Shown here: in pieces, positions 49,093 to 58,662 of the stretch
Layout of the letters: each line of letters opens with the position of its first letter
Numbering within the stretch: the first letter of the stretch is position 1
Position numbers and translations under genes: made by a program
Assembly (NCBI RefSeq): GCF_016583985.1
Contig: NZ_NRSD01000003.1
Span: 62,001 to 126,000 of the forward strand
From: Thiocapsa imhoffii
GTDB taxonomy: Bacteria > Pseudomonadota > Gammaproteobacteria > Chromatiales > Chromatiaceae
Length of the DNA stretch: 64,000 nt
Direction: 5' to 3'
Notes under the pieces: model-generated
Seen by the model: the letters and a program-made list of their open reading frames with translations, nothing else
What the model was told of the DNA's origin: nothing
The model's database searches: none

Positions 49093-50247
49093 CTAGAGCG
49101 CGAGTTCAAGCACCTGGCGAGAGCGCTCGAGATCGACATCCGCTCGCTCGCCCAGGCGGGTCATGCCATGGCGCTCGAGTTGAGCAACAAGCGGCGCGAT
49201 GGCCTCCTCGCCGATCCCGTATCCAGACAGGCGTGTCGGGACCTGCAATGATTCGAAAAAGTCCCGGGTCCGAGTGATGGCCGCATCGATGCGCTCATCC
49301 TCCTGCCCCTCAGTCAGGTTCCAGACCCGCTCGGCATACTGGAGCAGCTTCGCGCGCTTGTCGAGCCGGCGGATCTGCAGCATCGCGGGCAACACAACCG
49401 CGAGCGTCTGCGCGTGATCCAAGCCATGGAGTGCGGTGATCTCATGGCCAACCATGTGGGTTGCCCAGTCCTGCGGGACACCCGCGCCGATCAAGCCGTT
49501 CAGGGCCAAGGTTGCTGTCCACATTAGGTTTGCACGAACCGCCTCATCGCGCGGTTCGGCTAGGGCCTTCGGGCCTTCCTCGATCAGCGTCAGCAACAGT
49601 CCTTCCGCGAACCGGTCTTGCACCTTGGCGTCGGCCGGGTAGGTCAGGTACTGCTCGGCAATGTGGGCGAAGGCGTCGACGATGCCATTGGCGATCTGGC
49701 GGGGCGGCAGGGTGAAGGTCTTGGTGGGGTCGAGCACGGAAAACCGCGGAAACACGCTGGGGTCGATGAAGGCGAGCTTATCGTGCGTCGCCGCCCGCGT
49801 GATGACCGCCGCCCCATTCATCTCCGACCCGGTCGCGGGCAAGGTCAAGACGGTCCCGAGGGGAACGGCAGCCCGGATCGGCGCCTGCCTGGACAGGATC
49901 TCCCAGGGGTCCCCATCGAAGGGAATCGCCGCGGCGATGAATTTGGTTCCGTCGATGACCGAGCCACCACCCACCGCGAGCAGGAAGTCGACGTGCTCAC
50001 GACGGGCCAACTCGACGGCCTGCATCAGGGTTTCATAGGTCGGGTTCGGCTCGATTCCTCCAAACTCGACCGTCGCGACCTCGGCCAAGGCCTGCTTTAC
50101 TTCATCCAGGGTCCCGTTCTTGATGATACTGCCGCCACCATAGGTGATGAGCACACGCGCGCCGGTCGGGATTTCCGGACCAATGGCCGCGATCTGCCCG
50201 GCGCCGAACAGGATCTTGGTGGGATTGTGGAAGACGAAGTTTTGCAT
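49093..50247 (-). CDS. Iron-containing alcohol dehydrogenase, YqhD-like
   Basis: 384 residues from the ATG at 50247 (MQNFVFHNPTKILFGAGQIA). It reduces aldehydes with NADPH. The nucleotide loop is VLITYGGGSIIKNGTLDEVK and LLAVGGGSVIDGTKFIAAA. Metal ligands lie in GIVDAFAHIAEQYLTYPADA (Asp and His) and MVGHEITALHGLDHAQTLAV (two His). Length and motifs match the YqhD/butanol dehydrogenase group. It stands downstream of metY with a 240-bp gap. Confidence 0.92.
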   Translation of the reverse strand: MQNFVFHNPTKILFGAGQIAAIGPEIPTGARVLITYGGGSIIKNGTLDEVKQALAEVATVEFGGIEPNPTYETLMQAVELARREHVDFLLAVGGGSVIDGTKFIAAAIPFDGDPWEILSRQAPIRAAVPLGTVLTLPATGSEMNGAAVITRAATHDKLAFIDPSVFPRFSVLDPTKTFTLPPRQIANGIVDAFAHIAEQYLTYPADAKVQDRFAEGLLLTLIEEGPKALAEPRDEAVRANLMWTATLALNGLIGAGVPQDWATHMVGHEITALHGLDHAQTLAVVLPAMLQIRRLDKRAKLLQYAERVWNLTEGQEDERIDAAITRTRDFFESLQVPTRLSGYGIGEEAIAPLVAQLERHGMTRLGERADVDLERSRQVLELAL

Positions 50248-50486
50248 CTGGAAGCGGCTCCATGTAAGCGAAATCATAACAAGGCCGGTGAGCGGCGACT
50301 CGCGAGTGAGCGAACAGACGCGCGCTCGGGTGTCGGATCAAATCGCCGATGGTGCCCACCGCTGCAGACTCATGTGCGTCCGTTTCGCCGAATCCATAGC
50401 GTGATTCGCTTCGTGTCCTATCCGCGTGGGTGGGTGACGCTGATCCCACGCCATGCCAGCGCGCCGCGTCCCCCACCAACCGCGTC

Positions 50487-51764
50487 CTAGGACGCCGCGG
50501 CTAGGGCCTGATCGAGATCGGCGAGGATGTCATCGATGTGCTCAATCCCGATCGAGAGCCGCACCAAATCCTCGGACACACCGGCCCGCTCGAGTTCTTG
50601 CGGCGAGAGTTGCCGATGGGTCGTGGTCGCGGGATGGCAGGCCAAGGTCTTCGCATCACCAATATTGACGAGACGCACCGCGAGTTTGAGCGCATCGATG
50701 AAGCGTGCGCCCGCGTCGCGCCCGCCCTTGATGCCGAAGGAGAGGATCGCGCTGGCGCGCGCACCATCCATGTAGCGCTGAACCAGAGGAAAATCGGGAC
50801 TGTCCGGGAGTCCGGCATAGCGAACCCATTCCACCTGGGGCTGTGATCGCAAATAGTGCGCGACCGCCAGCGCATTGTCACAGTGGCGATCCATGCGTAC
50901 ATGTAAGGTTTCGATTCCCTGCAAAATCAGAAAGCTGTTAAATGGAGAGATGGCCGCGCCCATGTTCCGCAACGGCACGACGCGCGCCCGACCGATATAG
51001 GCCGACTGACCTAGGGCCTCGGTATAGACGACCCCGTGGTAGGACACGTCAGGTTCATTGAGCATCGGAAAGCGCGCCGCATGATCGGCCCAGGGGAATC
51101 GTCCCGAATCCACCAGGATCCCCCCGATACTGGTGCCATGACCACCCATGTACTTAGTCAGTGCATGGATCACGATATCGCAGCCATGTTCGAACGGTCG
51201 ACACAGATAGGGGCTCGGCACGGTGTTGTCGACGATGGCGGGCAGACCATGCGCATGCGCCAGGTCGGAGATACCACGCAGGTCGGCGACATTCCCAGCG
51301 GGATTCCCGATCGACTCACAGAAAATCGCCTTGGTCCGCGCATCGATCTGTGCGGCCATGGCGTCGAGGTCATTCGGCGGAGCAAAGCGGACTTCGATCC
51401 CGAGCCGCGGTAAGGTGTGGGCGAAGAGGTTGTAGGTTCCGCCATAGAGGGTCGAAACCGCGACGATATTGTCACCGGCCTGGGCGATGGTGAAGATGGC
51501 ATTGGTGACGGCGGCCATACCGGATGCCAGAGCGAGGGCGCCGACGCCCCCTTCCATGGCCGTCACGCGCTGTTCGAGGACATCACTAGTCGGATTCATG
51601 ATCCGCGTGTAGATGTTCCCCGCCACCTTCAGATCGAACAGATCAGCGCCATGCTGTGTGTCATCGAACGCGTAACTGGTGGTCTGGTAGATGGGTGTCG
51701 CAACGGCCTTGGTGGTTGGGTCGGGGGCGAAGCCAGCGTGGATCGCGAGGGTTTCGATGTGCAT
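50487..51764 (-). CDS. metY: O-acetylhomoserine sulfhydrylase (aminocarboxypropyltransferase)
   Basis: 425 residues, the usual MetY length. The PLP enzyme joins O-acetylhomoserine with sulfide (or methanethiol) to make homocysteine (or methionine), a direct-sulfhydrylation route that fits a sulfide-rich lifestyle. Motifs: TLAIHAGFAPDPTTKAVATP, YQTTSYAFDDTQHGADLF, AVSTLYGGTYNLFAHTLPRL, and the lysine region DIVIHALTKYMGGHGTSIGG. The C-terminal part ends IGIEHIDDILADLDQAL. CAGGAG precedes the ATG at 51764. Confidence 0.93.
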   Translation of the reverse strand: MHIETLAIHAGFAPDPTTKAVATPIYQTTSYAFDDTQHGADLFDLKVAGNIYTRIMNPTSDVLEQRVTAMEGGVGALALASGMAAVTNAIFTIAQAGDNIVAVSTLYGGTYNLFAHTLPRLGIEVRFAPPNDLDAMAAQIDARTKAIFCESIGNPAGNVADLRGISDLAHAHGLPAIVDNTVPSPYLCRPFEHGCDIVIHALTKYMGGHGTSIGGILVDSGRFPWADHAARFPMLNEPDVSYHGVVYTEALGQSAYIGRARVVPLRNMGAAISPFNSFLILQGIETLHVRMDRHCDNALAVAHYLRSQPQVEWVRYAGLPDSPDFPLVQRYMDGARASAILSFGIKGGRDAGARFIDALKLAVRLVNIGDAKTLACHPATTTHRQLSPQELERAGVSEDLVRLSIGIEHIDDILADLDQALAAAS

Positions 51765-52122
51765 GTGGACTCCTGGTGGTATTTGAACTCTTGTTATACT
51801 CGCAAGACCTGTCCTTGCCGCCGCTGATCATCAAAAAAAGAGTCAGCTCAATGACCTGCGGAACCAGAGCCGCCGCGCGCGCGGGCCAGCCTCGGATGCC
51901 CCGTGGCACCCTCTGGCGGGGCGAGCCTGGGAGCGATGCCGCGCTTCGGGAGTCGGCCCACGCTGGCGGGTTCGCGCTTCCGGCCCTGGATGGTAGCGAG
52001 GGGAAGCAAGGCTGTCGATTGCTTGACGTTGGTGGTGCCGGATCGGCTGGATTCTGACCGACTTGCAAGGATGTCGCGATCAGGCTGTGCTGCTGTGAAA
52101 CAATAACATAGGGGATGCGAGG
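51765..52122. other. Divergent intergenic region, metY / pentapeptide gene
   Basis: 358 bp between two outward-reading genes. On the metY side a TATAAC element lies about 35 bases before the ATG, without a convincing -35 box. An AAAAAAAG run follows at about 51.83 kb. The plus strand before the pentapeptide gene has AGGGGATGCGAGG as a ribosome site. I see no riboswitch. Confidence 0.5.
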
Positions 52123-52977
52123 ATGATCGAAATCAAACACCGCGAAACCGGCGAGGTGCTCGAACGGATCGATGCAACCAGCCTAGCGGGCGCCGACTTG
52201 CGCGACATGCAACTGAACGGCGCCGACCTGCACGGGGCAGACCTCACCGGAACGAACCTGGCCTCGAGCGATCTCGTCGACGCCCTGCTGACCGATGCCT
52301 GCTTGATCGAGGCCATCCTAGTCGGCACGGATCTGACGCGGGCCGATCTCAGAGGCGCTGATCTCAGGCGAGCCCATCTCGGCGCCGAACGGCCGTCACG
52401 CGCTGCCATCCTGAGCGGTGCGAATCTCGCCGGCGCCAATCTCGAGCGCGCGGATCTGCGCGAAGCGGATGTCCGATCCGCCGATCTCCAAGGTGCAAAC
52501 CTCGCGCACGCCGACCTTCGCGGAACCGACTTCGCTGGCAGCGACCTATCCGCCGTCACCGCGGCGAACGCACTCTTTATCCGTGCCAATCTTCGCGAGG
52601 CCAAACTGAGCGGCGCCGACCTGCGTGACTGTCACCTAAACGATGCAAACCTCGCCGGGGCCTCCCTGCAAGCAGCGGATTTCACCAGCCTGACGCCCGA
52701 GGGCTTTACCGTCATCAATCTTGCCAACTTCGAAGGTGCCAATCTGCGGGGGGCAAACATGCGTGGCGTCTCGGCGCAGGAGGCTAATTTTCGTAACGCC
52801 AACCTGACCGACGTCGATCTCACCGATGCCGTCCTCGGTGGTGCCATTCTCAGACGCGCCGATGTCACCAATACCAATTTCGCCGGCGTCGAATTGGCGA
52901 GTGTCACCATGGAATTCGCCAACTTTTCAAAGGCGATCAATGCCGTCTACCCGTCGTACAAAAAAAATCTGAGGTGA
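52123..52977 (+). CDS. Pentapeptide-repeat protein
   Basis: 284 residues dominated by A(D/N)LXX repeats, for example ADLRDMQLNGADLHGADLTG, LTRADLRGADLRRAHLG and GANLAGANLERADLREADVR. About 35-40 repeats make a right-handed four-sided helix. The N-terminal ~15 residues (MIEIKHRETGEVLERIDATS) are a short cap seen in this subgroup. A second block after residue 180 (FTSLTPEGFTVINLANFEGA) interrupts the repeats. There is no membrane segment or kinase-like extension. Function unknown. It ends in a strong hairpin shared with sat. Confidence 0.9.
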   Translation: MIEIKHRETGEVLERIDATSLAGADLRDMQLNGADLHGADLTGTNLASSDLVDALLTDACLIEAILVGTDLTRADLRGADLRRAHLGAERPSRAAILSGANLAGANLERADLREADVRSADLQGANLAHADLRGTDFAGSDLSAVTAANALFIRANLREAKLSGADLRDCHLNDANLAGASLQAADFTSLTPEGFTVINLANFEGANLRGANMRGVSAQEANFRNANLTDVDLTDAVLGGAILRRADVTNTNFAGVELASVTMEFANFSKAINAVYPSYKKNLR

Positions 52978-53030
52978 TGTATCGGGTCGCGGGGCCGCAA
53001 GCGTCTTGCGGAAACGCGCGGGGCGTCCGC

Positions 53031-53061
53031 GCACCACGCGCGATCGCGCCGCGCGTGGTGC
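53031..53061. terminator. Strong palindromic hairpin between convergent genes
   Basis: A perfect 12-bp stem, GCACCACGCGCG with CGCGCGTGGTGC, encloses a 7-base loop. It lies between the end of the pentapeptide gene and the end of sat. No T-tract is visible, so a Rho-independent role is uncertain; it could also be a repeat element or an RNA-stability element. Confidence 0.6.
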
Positions 53062-53081
53062 ACGGCGGCTCGAACCATTCC

Positions 53082-54269
53082 TTACCGCATGGATTGATAG
53101 TAGTCCATCAGGATCTGCGCAACCTCGGGGCGCGAAAACTCCGCTGGCGGTGCGATCCCGTTCCCCAACATCTCGCGTACCTTCGTTCCGGATAGGAGCA
53201 CGAAGTCATCCGGGGTGTGATCCGGGGCTTCGCTCATCATGACCACGCGATGCAATTTCTTTGAGTAAGCCGTGTGATCGGCACGGAAGATCTCGATGTC
53301 GAGCGCGCCCGCGGGCACCTCTTCATCGAAGATCGTCTGCGCATCGAAGGGCCCATAGTAGTCACCGACACCGGCGTGATCGCGCCCGATGATGAAATGG
53401 GTCGCCCCCATGTTTTGTCGAAAATAGGCATGGAGCACCGCCTCACGCGGCCCGGCATAGAGCATGTCGAAGCCATATCCGGTCACCATCGCGCTGTTGG
53501 GTGCGAAATAGAGTTCGACCATCTTGCGAATCGCCGCATCCCGCACGGGGGCCGGAATATCGCCGGGCTTGAGCTTGCCGAGCAGCATGTGGATCACGAG
53601 ACCATCACACTCGAGCCGTTGCATCGCCATGTGACAGAGTTCTTCGTGTGCGAGATGCATCGGATTGCGGGTTTGAAAGGCGACGACACGTTTCCAGCCC
53701 CGCTCGCTGATCTCATTGCGGATATCAACTGCCGTGCGGAAGGTATCGGGGAAGTCGTCCTGAAAGTAGGAGAAATGCAGGACCTGGATCGGGCCTGAGA
53801 GCAGGAAGCGCCCTTGGCTCTGAAAGGTCTTGACCCCCGGGTGCTCGATGTCGCGAGTGCGATACACCTTCTCGGTCAGGTGATCCATCTGCTCATCGCT
53901 CACCTCCTCAATCGCCTCGACATCCAGGATCGCGAGCACGGGGTTGCCCTCGACATTTGGATCTCTCAGGGCAAGGCGCGGGGCGTCCGCGAGTCCTTTG
54001 ATGCTGTCGAGCAGAAACAACACCGGAACCGGGAAGAAGAGCCCACTGCCCGTCTGCATCCGCTCGGCAACACTCATGGCATCCGTAAGGTTCATAAAAC
54101 CCGGCAGTGGACTGAAATAGCCGCCGCCGAGCATCACGGCATTCGCCGCCGTCTGTGAACTGACGACGATCGATGGCAAGGTCTCTGCCTCTCGCATCAG
54201 ATCATGATGCAGGTCGGGATCGTAGACGAACAATGGTTTCAGGACATCGGAACCCACGGGTTTGATCAT
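53082..54269 (-). CDS. sat: Sulfate adenylyltransferase (ATP sulfurylase)
   Basis: 395 residues from the ATG at 54269 (MIKPVGSDVLKPLFVYDPDL). Catalytic motifs: VVAFQTRNPMHLAHEELCHM (QxRNP and HxxH), IIGRDHAGVGDYYGPFDAQT and VLLSGTKVREMLGNGIAPPA. The monomeric Sat of this size in sulfur-oxidising bacteria releases sulfate and ATP from APS; assimilatory bacteria use CysDN instead. In purple sulfur bacteria sat usually sits next to aprMBA, which is not present here, so in this genome it is separate or the apr genes are elsewhere. The upstream extension to 54596 has no homology. Confidence 0.95.
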   Translation of the reverse strand: MIKPVGSDVLKPLFVYDPDLHHDLMREAETLPSIVVSSQTAANAVMLGGGYFSPLPGFMNLTDAMSVAERMQTGSGLFFPVPVLFLLDSIKGLADAPRLALRDPNVEGNPVLAILDVEAIEEVSDEQMDHLTEKVYRTRDIEHPGVKTFQSQGRFLLSGPIQVLHFSYFQDDFPDTFRTAVDIRNEISERGWKRVVAFQTRNPMHLAHEELCHMAMQRLECDGLVIHMLLGKLKPGDIPAPVRDAAIRKMVELYFAPNSAMVTGYGFDMLYAGPREAVLHAYFRQNMGATHFIIGRDHAGVGDYYGPFDAQTIFDEEVPAGALDIEIFRADHTAYSKKLHRVVMMSEAPDHTPDDFVLLSGTKVREMLGNGIAPPAEFSRPEVAQILMDYYQSMR

Positions 54270-54616
54270 GCTCTGCCTCGGTATCGTTAGAGACTGCCCA
54301 CACCCATCGGGCGAACACCGGGTGTGATGCGATTGAACGGTGGATGCGCCGCGCACCCGCTTTCGGACCTCGACGATCGGCGTGAAATGGGACAGACTTC
54401 GGTGACGCCGATCATCGACGCGGCGGTTGCGCGGGGCGCTCTGACCATGGCGGCTGCGTCGCGTGTCGCCGCTGAGCCGCACGGGCCGATCCGCATCGAT
54501 CAGGATTGTACATGCAACCGCTGTCGTCGCACTTGTGACACCAGGGTCTTGCCCCGACAATGCTGATCGGATTGGACGCTCTTGGACGACAGCCACGAAC
54601 GCAGGTTACGACACTC
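54270..54616. other. Divergent promoter region of sat, 347 bp
   Basis: It separates sat from a small plus-strand gene. I see no protein family in any frame and no confident promoter hexamers. Confidence 0.4.
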
Positions 54617-54835
54617 ATGCCCTATTTTGTCTATAAGATTTCACCCCCGCTCCAGCTCGAGCACCTCGACACGATCGCACGCTACCAAGACGCCCGAGCG
54701 CTCGTGCGCAGCCGGCGTGAAGCCGAGGGGACTGGCAGCGCGGTGCAATATCGCATGGTGTTCGCCAATCAACAGCCCGAGGCGGAGAAAATCCTCTCCA
54801 CCCCGCGCGACGAACGCGTCATCGGCGAGGATTGA
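54617..54835 (+). CDS. Small conserved hypothetical protein
   Basis: 72 residues from the ATG at 54617 (MPYFVYKISPPLQLEHLDTI). The head resembles a small soluble family seen next to sulfur-metabolism and other genes in gammaproteobacteria (PYFVYKI, then ARYQDARALVRSRR). The tail RMVFANQQPEAEKILSTPRD is charged. No signal or membrane segment. I do not recognise a function. A frame upstream is open to 54560 but has no support. Confidence 0.7.
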   Translation: MPYFVYKISPPLQLEHLDTIARYQDARALVRSRREAEGTGSAVQYRMVFANQQPEAEKILSTPRDERVIGED

Positions 54836-54928
54836 CTCTCACCTGCCCGCGGGTTTCACCACCGTCACAGGGTGCGGTCACGACCGGCCCGGTCAAACGT
54901 CGGAAACCCGCTCGATGCGGTCGCCCGC

Positions 54929-55612
54929 TCAACGCACCGACATCACCACGCCGGTGAGCGCCTCGCGCTCGTCCCAGAGAAACTGCCTGACCTTGCGGAC
55001 ATAGCCTTGGGTTTCCGAATAGGGCGGGATTTGACGACCATGCTTGATCACGGCACCCTCACCGGCGTTATAGCCTGCGAGCGCGAGGTCGAGGTTCCAA
55101 TCGAACATGTCGAGCAGATCACGCAGATAAGCCGTACCGCCCCGGATGTTCTGTGCCGGATCAAAGCTGTCCGTCACCCCATAGCGTGCCGCGGTTCCGG
55201 GCATCAACTGCATCAGGCCCTGCGCGCCGGCGCGCGACACCGCATCCGGTCGATAGGCCGACTCGGCCCGGATCACGGCATGCACCAGGGCCGGCGGCAA
55301 ACTGTAGCGGTGAGCATTGGTGTTGATCAGGGTCTCGAACTGGGCACGGCGCGCCGCCAGTGATTTTGGCAAGGCCGCCGCGGCCCGTGCCGCGGGTGGC
55401 GGTGGTCTCACCGCGGCGGTTCGCGCCTCACTTTCGCGCACGATCTTCTTCGTCTCGCGTTTCCACTCAAGACGGTATTGACTGCCCTTGAGGGGTTTAT
55501 CCGTGAAATGGATCTTGCCTTCGGTATCGACATATTTGTAGATATCAGCCTGTCCTGGACCAGCGACAACGAGAGCGGACAGGGCGATCAAGGTCGTGAT
55601 GATTCGTTGCAT
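54929..55612 (-). CDS. Lytic transglycosylase with DUF4124 head
   Basis: 227 residues from the ATG at 55612 (MQRIITTLIALSALVVAGPG). A signal peptide is followed by a DUF4124 segment (ADIYKYVDTEGKIHFTDKPL), an Ala/Pro-rich linker (RPPPPAARAAAALPKS) and the SLT domain: ALVHAVIRAESAYRPDAVSR with the catalytic Glu, GAQGLMQLMPGTAARYG, NIRGGTAYLRDLLDMF and LALAGYNAGEGAVIKHG. It cleaves peptidoglycan with formation of 1,6-anhydro ends in the periplasm. It reads away from sat's neighbour and overlaps nothing. Confidence 0.9.
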   Translation of the reverse strand: MQRIITTLIALSALVVAGPGQADIYKYVDTEGKIHFTDKPLKGSQYRLEWKRETKKIVRESEARTAAVRPPPPAARAAAALPKSLAARRAQFETLINTNAHRYSLPPALVHAVIRAESAYRPDAVSRAGAQGLMQLMPGTAARYGVTDSFDPAQNIRGGTAYLRDLLDMFDWNLDLALAGYNAGEGAVIKHGRQIPPYSETQGYVRKVRQFLWDEREALTGVVMSVR

Positions 55613-56160
55613 CAATCCCCCGCACTCCGAAAGATCATGGCCGAGCCCCGTGCCCGACACGCCATGCATTACCCGAATCAGTCCGGTCACACCCTCTCGT
55701 CCCAACCAGCGGCCTGCATCGAGCCCGCAGGGAGCGTCCGTGACCGGGGCATCCGGCGACGCCCCTCACCGGCGATCACCCCTGCCGCCGCGGCGCGCTT
55801 CGGGATCAGGGCCCAACTGGATCGTTCTTGATCCACGCAACCCTGGCTCCAGAATACCAAGAAGTCCGCCCGTACGCTGCGGTTCGACCTGGATCGAAGG
55901 TGTCGTTATTCAGCGACGAGCTATGATCACTCGAAAAAACAATGGAACAACTCGAAAAGAATTGCGCTTCCAGCGCTCATGGCTTCGGCGCATGAGCGAT
56001 TCGGCTCTGTTTTCTAAATCAAAATCTTATCGTTGTTCGATTGTGTAACGCATGATCTTTGGCCAGGGCTCGCGGGGTCATTGAAAATGCGTTTGCGTCC
56101 CACTGCCCCTTTCCGATACCCTCCCTGTCGTCAAAAAACGTCATCTGTACCGGGGGGAAC
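55613..56160. other. Intergenic stretch of 548 bp between divergent genes
   Basis: The left part is GC-rich with no family in any frame. The right part (55.92-56.05 kb) is AT-richer and contains a hairpin at 55974-55998: CGCTCATG and CATGAGCG arms with a GC-TTCG-GC inner tetraloop. A ribosome site (GGGGG) precedes the DUF882 start. Confidence 0.5.
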
Positions 56161-56688
56161 ATGAAACGACGTGACTTTCTTGGCGCAGCCCTCTGCGCTG
56201 TCTCGACACCAGCCCTTGCCATCACACCCAAGGAACGCCCGCGCATCTTGGCGTTTCGGCATCTGCATACCGACGAACGCATTGCGGTTGCATACCGAAT
56301 CGGTGATCACTATCAACGCGGTGCCCTCGAAGGACTGAATCACTTCTTCCGTGATTTCCGCACCGGCGACACCACGGCGATCGACCCAAAGTTGCTCGAC
56401 TTCCTGTACGACATCAAGGTCGCCCTTGGTGATCCAGACGCGCGCTACGATGTCCTCAGCGCCTATCGCTCGCCGCGAACCAACCAAATGCTGCGGGCAA
56501 AATCCGGCGGTGTCGCACGCAACAGTCTCCACCTGACCGGTCAGGCACTCGACGTTCGCTTCCCCGACCTACCAACCCGGCGGATCCGTGACACCGCGAT
56601 TACGCTTGCCCGTGGTGGGGTCGGTTTCTACCCGCGTTCGGATTTCGTGCATCTCGACACCGGGCGCGTGCGTCGTTGGGGCTCATGA
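56161..56688 (+). CDS. DUF882 (YcbK-like) peptidase-fold protein
   Basis: 175 residues from the ATG at 56161. The N-terminus MKRRDFLGAALCAVSTPALA is a twin-arginine-type signal. The DUF882/M15-like core follows: ILAFRHLHTDERIAVAYRIG, LNHFFRDFRTGDTTAIDPKL, DVLSAYRSPRTNQMLRAKSG, the zinc-binding RNSLHLTGQALDVRFPD (H-x3-G-x-A-x-D) and SDFVHLDTGRVR. These proteins cut or bind peptidoglycan stem peptides in the periplasm. An RNB exonuclease gene lies downstream on the other strand. Confidence 0.88.
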   Translation: MKRRDFLGAALCAVSTPALAITPKERPRILAFRHLHTDERIAVAYRIGDHYQRGALEGLNHFFRDFRTGDTTAIDPKLLDFLYDIKVALGDPDARYDVLSAYRSPRTNQMLRAKSGGVARNSLHLTGQALDVRFPDLPTRRIRDTAITLARGGVGFYPRSDFVHLDTGRVRRWGS

Positions 56689-56715
56689 GCGGCCGCGGCG
56701 CATCCGGGATCAGAA

Positions 56716-58539
56716 TCACAGGATACGAAACCCGCTCCCAAGCGCGGGAACATCGACCTCGGTGATGCCCAAACGCAAGCGATCGTTCAAGCCTGGTAGA
56801 TCGCGTGAACGCACGCGGGTCTCCAGCGCGAGCTCGGGGATCAGGACGGTGAGTCGGCGGTCATCGAGTTCGACGACGACGCCCTCACCGCGCCAATCCC
56901 GATGCTCACGCAGAAAGACGTGCTTCCAGTGCTGGTTCGACAGCCGCTCGGCGCGGCGGACCGCTGCCGAGCTCAGTTCAGCGGCAGCGATCCGCGTCAT
57001 GACCTCGGCCTCGGACAGCCCACCGCTCCCAGTCAGCGCGGCGCGGATTTGTTGGTGAACCAGGAGATCGGAATAGCGTCGCAACGGGCTCGTTACCCGG
57101 GTGTAGACGGGCAGGCCCAATCCCGCGTGCCGCTCGGGCAGGGTCGCGAGCCGCGTGGGTTTGAAACGGCGCCGCAGTGCGTACATCGCAGCCAGATCGG
57201 TCGCCGTGCCGAGTCCCTCTGGCAGCACCTGGGTGGCATAGGGAATCGGGATGCCGCGCTCACAGCAGAACCGGCTCGCCGCCACGCCAGCCATCAACAT
57301 GGCATCCGTCACTAGGGCCCGGCTCAACAGTCGCGGGAGCGGTGCGATCCGAACCCCGTCAACCCCGACCCGCACCGTGACTTCGGGCAGCTCTAGAGCG
57401 GTCGCGCCGTCACGCTGACGACGTGATCGGAAGGGTTCGATGCAGGCATGCATCCCGGAGAAGGGCGGCTCGTCGAGCCGTTCCTCGACCCATTGATAAC
57501 TCACCCGGAGCACCCGCACCCAGCTCCGGTGGATTTCGACGTCGAGGATCTCGCCCGCCTCATCACAGCGCAGCCCGAACGACAACGCCGGCGAGACCTC
57601 TTGCAGCCCCAACCCGAGCCGGTCTGTCGCCGCCGGTGGCAGCATATTGACCACCCCCTCGGGGAGATACAGATTCGCGCCACGTCCCCGCGCCTCACGC
57701 TCGAGCTCGGATTCGGGATCGATCAGTGCCGCCACATCCGCAACATGCACCCAGAGGCGGTCGCCATCGAGACTGATGGCGTCATCGGGATCCTGATTGC
57801 CCTCGTCATCGATCGCATAGGCCAGGAGATGCGTGAGATCCAGCCGGTCCTCCGCGGGGAGATCCGGGACCCTGAGGGACGGATCCTGGATCGCCACACC
57901 ACAGCGGATCGGATAGGGGTTGTGATCGACTGGCCAGTAACCCACATCGACCAACGCTCGGTGTGCATTCTCGGGGGTGGGCTGGTGCCCAAGCGCTGCG
58001 AGGATCCGACTGTGTTCAGCCAAACCGACGGCAAACCGCTCGACTTCGATGAGACGCTCGCGATCCCCGGGGCTCGGTGCCGCCGCCGCCATGCGCGCAA
58101 GGAAATCCTGCCAGTCGCGCTCCTCGGCATGTTTCGCCTCTCGTGCTGCGCGCTCACGGTCAACGACCTCGCGCGGACGGGCCTCGATCTGGGTCGGCGT
58201 CCCGGCGAAGATCAATCCTTCCGAAACCAGCTGCCAGGTCGCCCAGGCCGTGGCCGGGGTGTAGGCGTCGAACGCCAATTCAGCGAGATCCTGGAGCGTG
58301 GTCACGGATCCTTCGAGCAATTCCCATGCGGCTTGCAACTCGCCCTCTTGCGGGACAAGATCGGCGAGCCGCTGCAATGGCCCCGGGTGCAGGACGTCGA
58401 CGTCCTTCGGACGCACCCGTTTCCGCTGGCCGCCATCGAGTTCGATCTCGATCTTCTCTCCAACAGAGACCACCCGAGCGGGCCGAACCTTGTAGAGCAC
58501 CAGGCTGTTGACCGGCGGATTAGATTGATATGTCGACAA
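56716..58539 (-). CDS. RNB-domain (RNase II family) exoribonuclease
   Basis: 607 residues. It degrades RNA 3' to 5'. The RNB catalytic block reads AYAIDDEGNQDPDDAISLDG with the aspartates for metal binding, then WVHVADVAALIDPESELERE, GANLYLPEGVVNMLPPAATD and TRVTSPLRRYSDLLVHQQIR. The N-terminal ~200 residues (LVLYKVRPARVVSVGEKIEI) lack a clear cold-shock pair, and the C-terminal S1-like tail is short, so it is closer to the small RNase II-like proteins than to RNase R. It ends 28 bp from the DUF882 gene. Confidence 0.88.
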   Translation of the reverse strand: MSTYQSNPPVNSLVLYKVRPARVVSVGEKIEIELDGGQRKRVRPKDVDVLHPGPLQRLADLVPQEGELQAAWELLEGSVTTLQDLAELAFDAYTPATAWATWQLVSEGLIFAGTPTQIEARPREVVDRERAAREAKHAEERDWQDFLARMAAAAPSPGDRERLIEVERFAVGLAEHSRILAALGHQPTPENAHRALVDVGYWPVDHNPYPIRCGVAIQDPSLRVPDLPAEDRLDLTHLLAYAIDDEGNQDPDDAISLDGDRLWVHVADVAALIDPESELEREARGRGANLYLPEGVVNMLPPAATDRLGLGLQEVSPALSFGLRCDEAGEILDVEIHRSWVRVLRVSYQWVEERLDEPPFSGMHACIEPFRSRRQRDGATALELPEVTVRVGVDGVRIAPLPRLLSRALVTDAMLMAGVAASRFCCERGIPIPYATQVLPEGLGTATDLAAMYALRRRFKPTRLATLPERHAGLGLPVYTRVTSPLRRYSDLLVHQQIRAALTGSGGLSEAEVMTRIAAAELSSAAVRRAERLSNQHWKHVFLREHRDWRGEGVVVELDDRRLTVLIPELALETRVRSRDLPGLNDRLRLGITEVDVPALGSGFRIL

Positions 58540-58662
58540 GCTGCTCTACTCTCCTGTGCCATGAATCGATCGATACTCCAGCCTGGGGTTATCATACCGG
58601 AACCGTCCTTCGAGCAATGCAGCATCCCGCGGCTTTCGAACAACATCTCCGAGGTAGACGAC

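Noticed and set aside
51765..52122. SAM riboswitch before metY
   Set aside because: The leader is too short and shows no matching stem set.
57448..58662. Long N-terminal extension of ygfZ
   Set aside because: It is antisense to the RNB exonuclease gene; YgfZ similarity and a ribosome site begin at 58663.
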